Source: Spisula solida | Taxonomy: Eukaryota; Mollusca; Bivalvia; Venerida; Mactridae | Assembly (NCBI GenBank): GCA_947247005.1 | Contig: OX365953.1 | Location: 253,001-317,000, forward strand | Direction of reading: 5' to 3' | Length of the DNA: 64,000 nt | Shown here: piece after piece, positions 1 to 10,702 of the stretch | How the letters are laid out: each line of letters starts with the position of its first letter | Position numbering within the stretch: position 1 is the stretch's first letter | Position numbers and translations under genes: made by a program | Notes under the pieces: model-generated | The model's input: only the letters and a program-made list of their open reading frames with translations | The model's database searches: none | What the model was told of the DNA's origin: nothing

Positions 1-1060
1 CACACATCTTCCCCGCCTATTGCTGCTAAGTGACAACATACACACATCTTCCCCGCCTTTTGTTGCTAAGTTACAACATATACACATCTTCCCCGTCTAT
101 TGTTGCTAAGTGATACCATTAAACACACATCTTCCCCACATATTGTTGCTAAGTTACAACATATACACATTTTCCCCGTCTATTGTTGCTAAGTGACAAC
201 ATCATACACACATCTTCCCCACATATTGTTGCTAAGTGACACCATTATACACACATCTTCCCCATATAGTGTTGCTAAGTGACAACATCATACACACATC
301 TTCCCCGCCTATTGCTGCTAAGTGACAACATACACACATCTTCCCCGCCTTTTGTTGCTAAGTTACAACATATACACATCTTCCCCGTCTATTGTTGCTA
401 AGTGATACCATTATACACACATCTTCCCCACATATTGTTGCTAAGTTACAACATATACACATCTTCCCCGTCTATTGTTGCTAAGTGACAACATCATACA
501 CACATCTTCCCCACATATTGTTGCTAAGTGACACCATTATACACACATCTTCCCCACATAGTGTTGCTAAGTTACAGCATCATACACACATCTTCCCCGC
601 CTATTGTTGCTAAGTGACAACATACACACATCTTCCCCGCCTTTTGTTGCTAAGTTACAACATACACACATCTTCCCCGCCTTTTGTTGCTAAGTTACAA
701 CATATACACATCTTCCCCGCCTATTGTTGCTAAGTGACAACATACACACATCTTCCCCGCCTATTGTTGCTAAGTGACAACATCATGCACACATCTTCCC
801 AGCTTATTGTTGCTAAGTTACAACATATACACATCTTCCCCGTCTATTGTTGCTAAGTGACAACATCATACACACATCTTCCCCACATATTGTTGCTAAG
901 TGACAACATCATACACACATCTTCCCCGCCTATTGTTGCTAAGTGACACCATTATACACACATCTTCCCCACATAGTGTTGCTAAGTTACAGCATCATGC
1001 ACACATCTTCCCAGCTTATTGTTGCTAAGTTACAACATCATACACACATCTTCCTGAGTA
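1..1060. repeat. Minisatellite with higher-order structure
   Basis: About 26 tandem units of roughly 40 bp run from the left edge. Each reads like CACACATCTTCCCC, then a variable 8 bases, then GTTGCTAAGTKAC and a short spacer. Variant units recur in fixed order: the block starting at base 1 restarts at 293 and again at 585, so the higher-order period is 292 bp (seven units). The third block has extra unit duplications. The array is cut by the window edge. No coding potential is seen. Confidence 0.95.
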
Positions 1061-1139
1061 CAAACATTCTAAACTTAAATAGTCTTAACTATTAAAGGTT
1101 ATACAACATACGATGTGTCTTTACCATTGATTTGTGATT

Positions 1140-1345
1140 AACCTGCGAATAATTATAACAAAACAGGAGGTACTGGCCTAGTCCAAATAAAAACGAAATA
1201 AACGTGGTTCCAGTGTTTTTCATTGTTTGAAGCTATGTATAAAGATTGACTAATGACACTCCTGTATATGTGTAACATCAGGAATGAGGTGTCGAGAGTA
1301 AATGTAAATTGTAGAATTTGTTTCACAATAAAATATAAATATTTA
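1140..1345 (+). repeat. SINE-tail-like dispersed repeat, partial
   Basis: The stretch 1180-1310 contains 'AAATAAAAACGAAATAA' and 'GAATGAGGTGTCGAGAGT'. Both phrases recur in the tRNA-headed SINE at 61063-61320, and the second also recurs reversed near 62910-62940. I see no tRNA-like head here, so this is a diverged or 5'-truncated copy. Confidence 0.4.
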
Positions 1346-1675
1346 GTTTAAACTGATATACATGTATGTAATTCTGATGTACTGTATGGCAGCCACTGTA
1401 AACTTGATGTATTTATTGGTATAATTATTCATTGGGTGATTTAATTTCCTGATTGAGGTCATCCGAGAAATCCACGAAATTAAATCCCCCACGAATATTA
1501 AAAGTAAAGTATTACTGTAACATTCGGTATATAGCTCAGATGTATTGTTTTGTCAAAGCACTTACAGAACATGTAGACTTACCATCAAACTTAAGTTCTT
1601 TATAATTCTTTTACAGCTATTAAATGGGGACAATTAGAGCTATAATACTAATAATGATTCCATTAATGAACTACT

Positions 1676-2012
1676 ACAAAAAGATTATATTAAGTCAGAC
1701 AGGGAAGGCAGCACTCAACTTAACCAGCCGAGCACAGAAAACATTAAAAACACACAAAGCACAATGCACAACTAAACAATCACAGATCCGCCCAAGTCCA
1801 AGCTGTCGAAAAGTATAATAAATTATAACTAGCTGAATGACCCAGTAGAAAAGATTCAGCAAACAAAAGGCGGAATGCCTACGCTGAATGACCTAGTTAC
1901 AACAGTAAAACTGCTGAACTACATAGTTTTAGCAGCCTTTAGTCTCAAAAGTTAAGTAACAGTATTAAAACGTTGAAAGGCCCGTATAGTCGTATGACCT
2001 ACTTTCAATTAG
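1676..2012 (+). mobile_element. Dispersed repeat family A, copy 1
   Basis: Starts at CAAAAAG before 'TTAAGTCAGACAGGGAAGGC' and continues through 'AACCAGCCGAGCACAGAAAA' and several internal 'GCTGAATGACC' echoes. The same sequence occurs at 16171-16425, 23555-23850, and reversed at 39675-40134, where it interrupts an exon. There is no open reading frame and no TIR that I can see, so it is a non-autonomous element of unknown class. Confidence 0.75.
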
Positions 2013-2121
2013 TAAAATGACGTAATTGAACAAATCGATAAATGACGTAATGAACAAGTCATTTAGAATTGCAAGCAATACAGAAGTCCCCTACCGGTTT
2101 AAAGCCATATTCAATGTGTCT

Positions 2122-2135
2122 GTTGCCATAGCAAC
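2122..2135. promoter_or_regulatory. RFX X-box-like palindrome
   Basis: GTTGCCATAGCAAC is a perfect pair of inverted half-sites with a two-base spacer, matching the RFX X-box pattern. It lies about 590 bp upstream of the conserved promoter and 5' exon of tetraspan copy 1. Function is inference only. Confidence 0.3.
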
Positions 2136-2579
2136 CACAATTCCCGTCAGAATCAAAACTGACGGACTGATGGAAAACCAATAGTCCCCTCGGGTCAAAA
2201 ACCGACAGGGGAGTTACAACTACGTTAAATGACCTCAGGGGACAAAACTTAACTACGTTAACTTAAATGACCTCAGGGGACAAAACACTACATCCATAAC
2301 TCCATATTCGTCACCAATTTTCAGTCGGAACAGAAATATAAAGAATTAAAATTTGAACGTTTAGTATACGATTTCCATGAGTATAAAACAGTACCCTGGT
2401 AATAAACAGAAGTATCTAGGCATGACATGACTGGGTAAGTTTTAACAAACTCCCAAGGTGACTTTCAGCAAAATGTAATATGAGACATGTAACACACATT
2501 ATCAATGTTAGTCATGAGGACCAATACCACACATCACTCAAGCAGAATAATACAAACATTATACATTTCAACCGACCTT

Positions 2580-2766
2580 AGTTAATTCGCATCCGCGTCG
2601 TGATGACGTATGGGTTACATTTTTAGAAAGTAATACAATTATAATAGCAGGTGCGGGCATTAACGCATTAACTAGTTCGCCAATCCGATTCGGCGCATCT
2701 TCATTTACATTTATATTACTGTGGGTTACTAGTTTGAAAAGCGAAGTTGAAATTGTAGAGGTAAGT
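2580..2766 (+). promoter_or_regulatory. Promoter and noncoding 5' exon of tetraspan copy 1
   Basis: This block matches those in front of copy 2 (10534-10702) and copy 3 (24665-24764). Shared parts are TTCGCATCCGCGTCGTGATG, a GCGCATCTT box, a TTATATTA/ACTGTGGG core and a purine-rich exon. The exon ends at 2760 with a perfect donor GTAAGT at 2761. The coding exon's acceptor AG is at 5538-5539. I infer a transcription start near 2720, about where the three copies align best; no start site is shown by experiment. Confidence 0.6.
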
Positions 2767-3390
2767 TACATAGTTTTATATCGTTTAATAAAATATTTAT
2801 AATTAATGTTATAATTACAAACGTATTAGGATAAAACAAATACGTATCTTTCATTTCATATACATGTAATTATTAGAACATTTTTCTTTTGATTTGTTCT
2901 TGTCATTGGGCTCTTGTTCCGTATGTGTTTGCGTGATTGAAGCTTGAGTGAACTCTAAACCCTAATTCTAATTTATACAATAAAATTAAAATCTACTTTG
3001 ACTTATAGTATTGACAGAAGAAGAACTTTAATATATATAATCTAGACGTGTTTTTCGGTCTCGATCATATTATTGTGTTCATGTACAATACGTTTGAACA
3101 AATTCGTTTCAAAATGACGAACTCTTCTAATGTTGCATAACAATATTTTACTCATAAAACCGGAACATTAGACTACCATAATACGAAAAGTTGACCCTCG
3201 CATCAAAGTATTCATTTTATCTATTGAATAATGTATAACATATTTTTAATACTCACCATGAACAGCTAGATAGATAGATACTTTTTATTCCTTCAATAAG
3301 GAGAGCAAAACATTTGTACAGGCTATAAGATATTTACGAAAGATGGCATGCAGCGGACCAAAGGATCTACATGAATAGCATGTACCTCAT
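2767..3390. other. First intron of copy 1, no feature recognised
   Basis: AT-rich sequence with no recognisable coding or repeat structure apart from a short TAGA run near 3270. Confidence 0.5.
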
Positions 3391-4152
3391 GGGCGTAGGA
3401 GCGTCTTCAACTTTGGGGGGGGGGGCGGCCAAACATTTGGGGGGGGGGGGGCGATTTTATTTTGAGAGAGATGGAGGTCACATTTAGTGTTAATAGTTTA
3501 TAGTGAATGTTTGTGTATATCATTACTAAGGTAAGGTATATCTACTAAGTTGTTTGCTTGTCAAAATACCGGGTAAAATGAAGCTTATCATAAAGTAGTC
3601 TTGTAAGTAGGGCGGTCCGGGGGCATGCTCCCCCAGGGAAATTTTTTAAAACAATGAATCAATCTGGTGAATTCTGTGCGTTCTGAGATAATTGTTTGGT
3701 ATTTTACAAGACATGTATTGTTACAAGATCAAGCAAAATTAAGTTCTTATTGTGTAAATAGTTTTAATTATTGCACAGATGCTGCCCGAATTCTAAGAGT
3801 TAATGGGTTTAGTATGGGATAATTTAAAATAGAAATGACAAAGTTTAAAAGCAATATAGGAGCTGGGGCCAACTTTATCTTACAATGTCTTCCTATAGTT
3901 CTTGTAGCTCTCTCAACAGCTACATGATAACATATTTCATAGATTAAATAATTTTGCGAGCGAAACGAGCACGAAAATTCACATTTTATACTTTTAAAAG
4001 AATTAAAGGCAAATTACCAATTACAAGAATATTTTAGGCGGAATATTATGAATATGGTCCGAATTATTGGGGGGGGGCAAACGATATGTTGGCCCCCCTT
4101 GTCCTTACATTGGGGGGGGCTGCGCCCCTCCTGCCCCCCGTTTCCTACGCCC
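3391..4152. mobile_element. Non-autonomous transposon with poly-G segments
   Basis: Short terminal inverted repeats GGGCGTAGGA and TCCTACGCCC bound a 762-bp segment. It carries G runs at about 3414-3426, 3440-3452 and 4069-4077, and several shorter G or C runs. The internal phrase GGGGGCATGCTCCCCC, followed by an AAAACAATG motif near 3655, recurs around 57990-58030 inside another TIR element. No transposase is seen. The G runs could form quadruplexes and are prone to assembly length errors. Confidence 0.6.
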
Positions 4153-4203
4153 AAGTACCTTTAAAGCAAATAATGTTCATATTAGTTTCAAAGCTAATAT
4201 GAC

Positions 4204-4327
4204 ATAATTACATATGGCAATACAGTATTTATTGTCCTGAACAATAGCAATATTTAAACAATATGTGGTGGGTAGAACTATTGCTACTATTCAGCACAAT
4301 GAATACTGTATTGTCATAGTTAATTAT
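4204..4327. mobile_element. Small inverted-repeat element (MITE-like)
   Basis: TAATTACATATGGCAATACA at the left end is mirrored by TGTATTGTCATAGTTAATTA at the right, giving a 124-bp hairpin with a short AT-rich centre. It is non-coding and lies in the first intron of copy 1. Confidence 0.6.
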
Positions 4328-4929
4328 GTAAAAATCACCATGAACAGCGGCATATTAAACTCATGTTCAAGATTTTACACCGAAATTTACACAAGGAAGT
4401 GAATTATGATTTTTCTTGAGGGAACTATGTAATAGATACAGTACTAGTTATTCGTCAAAAGTGTCTTCTTACAAGGGTTATTGTACAGTTTTGTGAGGGC
4501 AAAGAACATAATTGTCCGAGGCGAATTATTTTATGAGTGAAACAGTTTTCTTATAGCTCACAAAAGTGTCCGCTTACGAAAATAATGTACACTTTTTGAA
4601 TGGAATCAGTGGGCGTGTCGGAGTATAAATAGTATAAAATGCATATCGCTACGAACATCATAGAGCGAAGTTACCTAACCGTTACATATAAATTACCATG
4701 TCAGTCACGAACGTTAAACTTTCTATTTATGTTAACACTTCCTTTAGTGGAAAAATTATAAATATATAAATTTCGTATACAGCGAATAATGGGAAACTCC
4801 AAACTAAAAAGCCGAGTATCTGCACGAACCGGTGCTTGATGTTTCTTCAATATATTAAACAGATAAACACAAAGCAAAACCAAACTATGTTGTCGTTTTC
4901 TTATTCGTCTAGCATTAGAAGTTAAAATA

Positions 4930-5400
4930 TAATAATACTCAGACAGGGAATGCAGCATTCATCAGAAACATTGTCATGTACACGTCATCACGAACACATT
5001 ATCACGAAATAATGAACAGCTACAAACACGTCTTCCCACTACGACAGCCGGCCGTCTCAGTTAGTCATAACATTCTGAACAAGAGCTAGAAGAAAAGAGG
5101 TGGTATTCAATATTGATCTTATTTAATTGGAGAATAAGGATAGCCAATCATATCGCCTGTTACTGACCAAGAGTTTTATATGGTGTGATCTGATTGGTTG
5201 TCCTTATCCTTAAGTCAAGTAAGATCAATATTGAATACCACACAGATCAAAAGGCCGATCCTACATATAAGAACGACCCACAAACAAGACTCAACCGATA
5301 ATGTGTGTACATGGACTTTTAAAAGACAGCCTTATGCTTGACAACGGAATTACAGAAGGACGCATACAAAATGAACACAGTTTCACATAAAGTCACAGTG
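4930..5400 (+). mobile_element. Dispersed repeat family B, copy 1, with nested MITE
   Basis: Opens with CAGACAGGGAATGCAGCATT and 'CATCAGAAACA'. It continues after an inserted MITE (5099-5242) with 'CACAAACAAGACTCAACC', 'GACAACGGAATTACAGAAGG' and 'AAAATGAACACAGTTTC'. Matching modules occur at 12455-12835 and 24405-24640. The opening resembles family A, but the body differs. Confidence 0.6.
5099..5242. mobile_element. MITE, GGTGGTATTCAATATTGATC family
   Basis: A 144-bp element whose first about 25 bases (GGTGGTATTCAATATTGATC and on) are repeated inverted at its end. A close copy lies at 54610-54756 in METTL16 intron 1. The internal sequence also matches between copies, including 'AATAAGGATAGCCAATCATA'. 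It interrupts a family B repeat, so it inserted later. Confidence 0.85.
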
Positions 5401-5828
5401 GCCAATTTTTTTTTTTTATAACTCACATGGGAGACAGGGCACAATTACGTGGCCTCATTATAAAGAAAGTATTTATAAGTAATATAAGTAGTAGTATTTA
5501 TAACCAAACACGCCTTTCAGGAGGTGTACCTATCTTCAGAAGTTGTCACAAATCTCGATGGGTTCCTGTGACGGATGTATCGGTTTGATATTGGTGGGCT
5601 TTATTGCGAGTCCTGCTATACTACAGGGTATTGGATTGTTTGGTAGAGATTGGGTCAAGGCAAACTCTTGTGAAGAGATCGGTAACACACCCCATGTTGT
5701 AATTTAACATTCGATCATACCACTGATACGTGTAGTGTTCCATTCAGACTTAGAGGTAAGTGTATACTGTCATCATCACCATGACAACCAGATTTGTTTA
5801 ATCGGGTTTTTGTTTCGGTCGTGCAATT

Positions 5829-6058
5829 CACGGTAGGAATCCCGATACACCGCTTCTTAGTTCCGTCAAAGAATTGTTATGTTTTCATATGGCTCGAACG
5901 GAACTCAAAATAGATGTAAATCTCTGACGGAACTCAAATGTCATGTATCCTGAGTTCCGTCAGAGCGCTACATCGGTTTTCAGTTCCGTCACAGCCATAT
6001 GAAAACAGAACACTTTTCTGACGGACCTGAGTAGCGGTTTATCGGGATACATACCGTG
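5829..6058. mobile_element. MITE-like palindromic element
   Basis: About 230 bp. The left end CACGGTAGGAATCCCGATAC is mirrored by GTATCGGGAT...CCGTG allowing for two indels. Inside, TTCCGTCA-type motifs (at least six, both orientations) and an ATATGGCT/AGCCATAT pair are also arranged symmetrically. It lies in intron 1 of copy 1 and is non-coding. Confidence 0.75.
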
Positions 6059-6877
6059 TATCTCCTCGTACAGTTAATATATAATGACGTCTTACGTTAG
6101 CCGTTTATGAACTGAAAATATAAGTAAGTGTAAGAAATAAAAGTACAAGAGCAACCACATACAACATATCGTGTCAAACTTATGAAAACAGTTGACAATT
6201 CCAACCAAGATCGACTAATGGTACGTGATTTTCTGTCGTTAAAGGGAGTTGTCGTTAATCCCTTTGAGTTTTATATAAAAATTGCCTTGAATGATTATGA
6301 AGGATGTAGTGATTTTCAGAGAGATGTCGTTTCGAGAGAGTACCCTGTATTATAATTGACTAGTGGTTATTCAAAGTAAATAAACATTGTTTAATAATGC
6401 ATCAATAAATTTAACGCGTTCTAACTTCTTACCGATCAAATACGAGCTAGTAAGACTCAAAGAAATGCATTAGCCATAATCTATGACTACCAAATTAGGA
6501 TTACATTTGCTTACATTAGATCAAATTAAGAAATAAGCTTAGCCTAGAAACGTTGCGTACAGAGTGACAGGAATGTGTAAATGTACAGTTAGCCTGCACG
6601 GACGATGCTTAGATCTATTTGGAAGTATATTTTAAACGGTTCTTTATGCTTATTAGATTCTGAGTTCAATATATTCTATTTTAGATTTACACGAAAGCGT
6701 GTATGTCATGCAATGGATTGCATTCGGCATCTTGTTTACACCTATTGCCTGTGTACTGTTAGACGCATACTGTTCCGATGATGACGATGATGACGATTAT
6801 GAATTTGGTGCTTGTGCTCTTTTGGGAGGATTTTGTTTCTTGTTCTATCCAATCGCAGGTTAGTATGCAAATATTCA

Positions 6878-7088
6878 AATGACGTCACTATTTTTCATAA
6901 TTCTAGTATAAATGACGTCACTATTTCTCATTATACTAGTATAAATGACGTCACTATTTTTCACAATACTAGTATAAATGACGTCACTATTTTTCATAAT
7001 TCTAGTATAAATGACGTTACTATTTTTCATTATACTAGTATAAATGACGTCACTATTTTGTCATAATACTAGTATAAATGACGTCACA
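6878..7088. repeat. 33-bp minisatellite carrying CRE palindromes
   Basis: Seven units of 33-34 bp lie about 20 bp after the exon 2 donor of copy 1. Each unit carries AATGACGTCACTATTTT followed by an AATTCTAGTAT-like stretch. TGACGTCA occurs at 6880, 6913, 6946, 6979, 7045 and 7079, with one variant TGACGTTA at 7012. An apparent open frame across it is a product of the repetition, not a gene. Confidence 0.9.
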
Positions 7089-7747
7089 ACATCGCATAAA
7101 TGACACTAATCTCCAATTACCTGTTGCTTTCGTAATGTTGCTGATGTTGAACGTTTTTAATGTCATGTCCAACTATTTGTTTCACAACGATATTCCCATT
7201 TTCTTTAATTAACAACAGTTATCCTTCCTACTTTATGGTATCGGTGTTGAACGTTTTCATGTCGTAATTGATACAAGCGCATATTTTAATGAAAAGAGGT
7301 TAATAAAAAAATGATTACATTAAGTTTTATAAATTTTAAAAGCTTAGTTAATAACTTGGACGTGACGACCAGTATTTTGTTTATTGGTATATGATTACGA
7401 TGAGACGATTTCCTATACATTTGTAGTAGATCGCGGCAATACAATACACCCCTTCCAAATTATTGCTGTATAATCTATTAACTTCATTAAAGACAGTGTA
7501 ATGTTTAATATCTAAAGATAAAATTAGGTTCACGCTTTGTAAACAGAAATTGAAAGACAATTACAACCGGACGTTTGCGACGATTACATTTCGATCTACG
7601 AGTATCTAAAATAACAATGTCATTTGTTTTGAGTTGTTGCATGTATTACATGGTTCAAAGACGACCCCCATACCACATACTTAACTTCTACTCCCTTTAG
7701 CAGTGTTTACGATGTTACATTTTGTTGGAATAATTGTCTTCCATCTC

Positions 7748-8035
7748 TTCATAACAAAAGACACTTACCTTATTTAACTTTACGCCGTTCTTCATAACAA
7801 ACGACAAATGCGCTTACCTTATTTAACTTTACGCCGTTCTTCATAACAAACGACAAACGCACTTACCTTATTTAACTTTACGCCGTTCTTCATAACAAAC
7901 GACAAACGCACTTACCTTATTTAACTTTACGCCGTTCTTCATAACAAACGACAAACGCACTTACCTTATTTAACTTTACGCCGTTCTTCATAACAAACGA
8001 CACACGCACTTACCTTATTTAACTTTACGCCGTTC
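7748..8035. repeat. 49-bp minisatellite before exon 3 of copy 1
   Basis: About six units, each with TTCATAACAAACGACAAACG then CACTTACCTTATTTAACTTT and ACGCCG. Unit starts at 7791, 7840, 7889, 7938 and 7987 give a 49-bp period; the first unit is shorter. The array ends about 34 bp before the exon 3 acceptor at 8068-8069. Confidence 0.9.
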
Positions 8036-8428
8036 ATCTTTTTTAAAGACATTTCTTGTTACTTTTCAGGTGTTTTGAGTTTCATTGGCTGTATGATGAT
8101 ACTTGTGGTATATTCTGGGCAATCCTTTGGATCGTCTTTTAACTTGTGTCTTGCTTCCGGCATCTACGTTATCCTTATTACTGGTATACTAATATTTCTC
8201 CTGTGCCTTAAGAGCAAACGAAAAGCTCAAGCCAAGAACCAAAGGAGGGCAGTAATGCAACGGACTGTTAATACCGGAGCTGCGGCACCTTATGGAGATT
8301 TCACCCATGCCGTACGAGTCGAGTCGACTGAAGTAACCGCCGAAGTCCATGATCCAGAAACTGGAGGCTTCATTAGATTTGTTCGCAAAGTGAATGTCTA
8401 TCACCAGCTTACACATTGGTCTTCATAG

Positions 8429-9399
8429 TTTGTATAGACTTTTATGACACTAAGTACTATAAAACTCACTTTCAGGAAAGATAGATAATATATATTTTCT
8501 GTATACTCTTTAGTATTAATTCTTAATTCAAATATTGATTCATACATCATATGTAAAACTAAAAAGAAAGGATAATCAATATCAAAAATGTCCAAGTATT
8601 ATTAAATTTCGAGAGATAAACTTCCATGAAATCCCGTCCATAACAGAACAGGATATAGTTTGAGCTAATTACGAACATCGAGTACCCAGCTCAGTACATG
8701 TAAGTAGATGAAGAAGAACCAAAGCTCCGACAAGAATCGCATAATTTGTTTGAATACACATAGACTGTTTATAAATATGTGAATGAAACATAAAGTAGAA
8801 AAAAACAACAGATTATTACTTTACTTTGTTGTTTTAAATGTTGTGTATTAATTATGTGTTTTAATGTACATAGTTTGTTGCATTAATGCAACTTTCCATA
8901 AGGCATGAGACAATAACACTTTACATAAATCTGGACTCGTGCGTATCTTTATGTGAAGTTTTGTTGTACGTACATATCACTGCATTGTATTGCTTCTGAT
9001 TCAAAAACGTAAAGTGTTACTGTTATATATCACCAAACCAGGAAAAAAACGAAGGCAAAAGTGCATTACATGACTGGGGTAGTTTTAATAAGTTTACAAA
9101 TTTATTTGGTAACTCTCAGTCACTGGTCGTGGCCCTTTTAAGTATATGGAGTTAGCGGTTTGTGGTTTACTCTAAATATTTAATATTGCCCACATCACGA
9201 TACGGGCACAATGTGATCTCAGAACATACTCGTACAATGTGATACGTATATAAGATAGATACAAATAGATAAAATACATATCAATAACTGGGACGATGAA
9301 CAATACAGAATGTGCATACAACAGGAAATAATATTATACATATTATGATATAATTCGTAATAGTCCCGTATATGAATAAACAAAACGACACAAGCATTG
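8429..9399. other. Copy 1 to copy 2 spacer
   Basis: 3' flank of copy 1 and upstream region of copy 2. Around 9061-9120, 'ACATGACTGGGGTAGTTTTA' and nearby sequence resemble 2420-2470 upstream of copy 1, suggesting the duplicated block reaches beyond the promoter. No gene is seen. Confidence 0.4.
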
Positions 9400-10379
9400 T
9401 ACGAGGGGTGATCAACAAATACGCGGAAAAATGCTCTTAAATCTTTGTTACGTGATCAATATTGAAGAAAATCGGTCTGGTAATAGATTGGAGTATTACA
9501 AATACATAACTATAAAAACATTGAGCCCAAGGAAATATTTGGTTAAAAAAAACGTAGAAACCGTAACGTCACTATGGCTACACCGGCCCAACGTCATCGC
9601 GACGTCGTTTCATACATCATTATCCATACTCATTCGAGGCACAATTCCTAATGTATAACGCATTGAATGATTCTCAAAAAATAGAAGTACAACCAGATAC
9701 ACTTCATATACCTGTCAACCGAAAATCATTGTTTTTTCTTTGCAACTTGCATGTCAATTAGAATAATTAGCTGCGGGACAACATTAATATTTATGACGTA
9801 ATTTGACGTTATTGACGTCGTATAGCCCATTCGCATGTCGGCATTGATTTCACATGGCTACATGTGAATAAATATGCAAAACAGACACTTGTTGTGTATG
9901 CTTTTACATATTTGTTGTATTTTGCAATATAGTCATTGGTATTTTATGACATTTCATTCGCAACACGAATTTTCGCGGGCGATTTCTGTAACACACTCAT
10001 TTTCAGGCAAAGACTTCGAAGCAAACAGCTCTTAAACGGAATTGTGACGTTAAAACATTGTTTTGAAATAATGAATGTAATGTTTAATCATTGCATATTC
10101 TTAACCCATCCTTTAGAAAATTATGATATTACAAACGCACGAATAATACGTCATCGTTTGCTATGTGCAACGTTGGAAAATATGAAAATTTGGGCCACAT
10201 GACGTCGAGTGATGTTGCCATAGGAGACCGCGTTCGTTCTGACTTTGGTTAATATTGTTCGCCAGCGATAAATCAATTTGAAATCATTTTATCTTCATGT
10301 GTGTAAGGTTTCAACTACTTACAGTGACAAATAAAGAAATGACAGCACTTTTCCGCGTATTTGTTGATCACCCCTCGTA
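9400..10379. mobile_element. Mariner-like non-autonomous element
   Basis: Terminal inverted repeats of about 30 bp, ACGAGGGGTGATCAACAAAT and on, are mirrored by ATTTGTTGATCACCCCTCGT, flanked by TA on both sides as expected for Tc1/mariner. Length is 980 bp. A start like MATPAQRHRDVV is readable near 9573, but no DDD/DDE transposase motif follows, so it is probably an internally deleted derivative. It split the region upstream of the copy 2 promoter. Confidence 0.85.
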
Positions 10380-10533
10380 TAATAAACAATTACGATAGTT
10401 GATGTGCTAAACACGGAGACATAGTGCGTGTCGAATATGACAAGGGTGGAAGACAAGAACACATTCAAACATGACCATTGAAACATACTGGTAAACATTC
10501 CAATCAACCTCACTCCCTCATATCAAGTTAAAT

Positions 10534-10702
10534 GTGCATTCTATTCGCATGCGAGTCATGATGGCGCATGTACTAAATAGTTAGGAAAGCAATATCATAG
10601 CAGAAGGACACTAACTAATTTGCGCATGCGCATCTATATGTAGATTTATACCACTGTGGGTTTCCATTAGGAAGAGAAGCGAACGAAATTGTAAAGGTAA
10701 GT
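10534..10702 (+). promoter_or_regulatory. Promoter and noncoding 5' exon of tetraspan copy 2
   Basis: Matches the block before copy 1: ATTCGCATGCGAGTCATGAT, then TTTGCGCATGCGCATCTATA, a TTTATACCACTGTGGG core and a purine-rich exon. The exon ends at 10696 with donor GTAAGT. The acceptor of the coding exon is at 16487-16488, so the 5' intron is about 5.8 kb and contains a LINE. Confidence 0.65.

Larger units (their letters stand above)
1537..2397. mobile_element. TIR-flanked DNA element with a nested repeat
   Basis: The left end reads like ATTGTTTTGTCAAAGCACTT and the right end is a near-inverse ending in AAAACAGTACC. The same terminal family (TACTGTTTTATCAAAGC) bounds the elements at 24142-24364 and 26132-26543. 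A family A repeat (1676-2012) sits inside. The ends are diverged and the limits approximate. Confidence 0.35.
5558..8428 (+). pseudogene. Tetraspan paralogue copy 1, frameshifted
   Basis: Unrecognised four-transmembrane protein, same layout as copy 2. Coding exons are 5558-5755, 6685-6858 and 8070-8428, all with GT/AG boundaries and phase 1 junctions. The acceptor before the ATG is at 5538-5539. Exon 1 starts MGSCDGCIGLILVGF (TM1) and keeps the DWVKANSCEE loop. At the CCCC run near 5690 one base is missing relative to copy 2, so the normal frame meets TAA at once, while the shifted frame restores the expected CCN motif and cysteines. Exons 2 and 3 are open and well conserved, including an acidic stretch of seven aspartates in exon 2 and the tail motifs AAPYG and DPETGGF. 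A homopolymer assembly error could mimic the defect, so this may be a live gene. Confidence 0.65.

Noticed and set aside
6812..7066. 84-aa open frame
   Set aside because: It is exon 2 read in the wrong frame followed by the CRE minisatellite; the repeated peptide is a product of the repeat.
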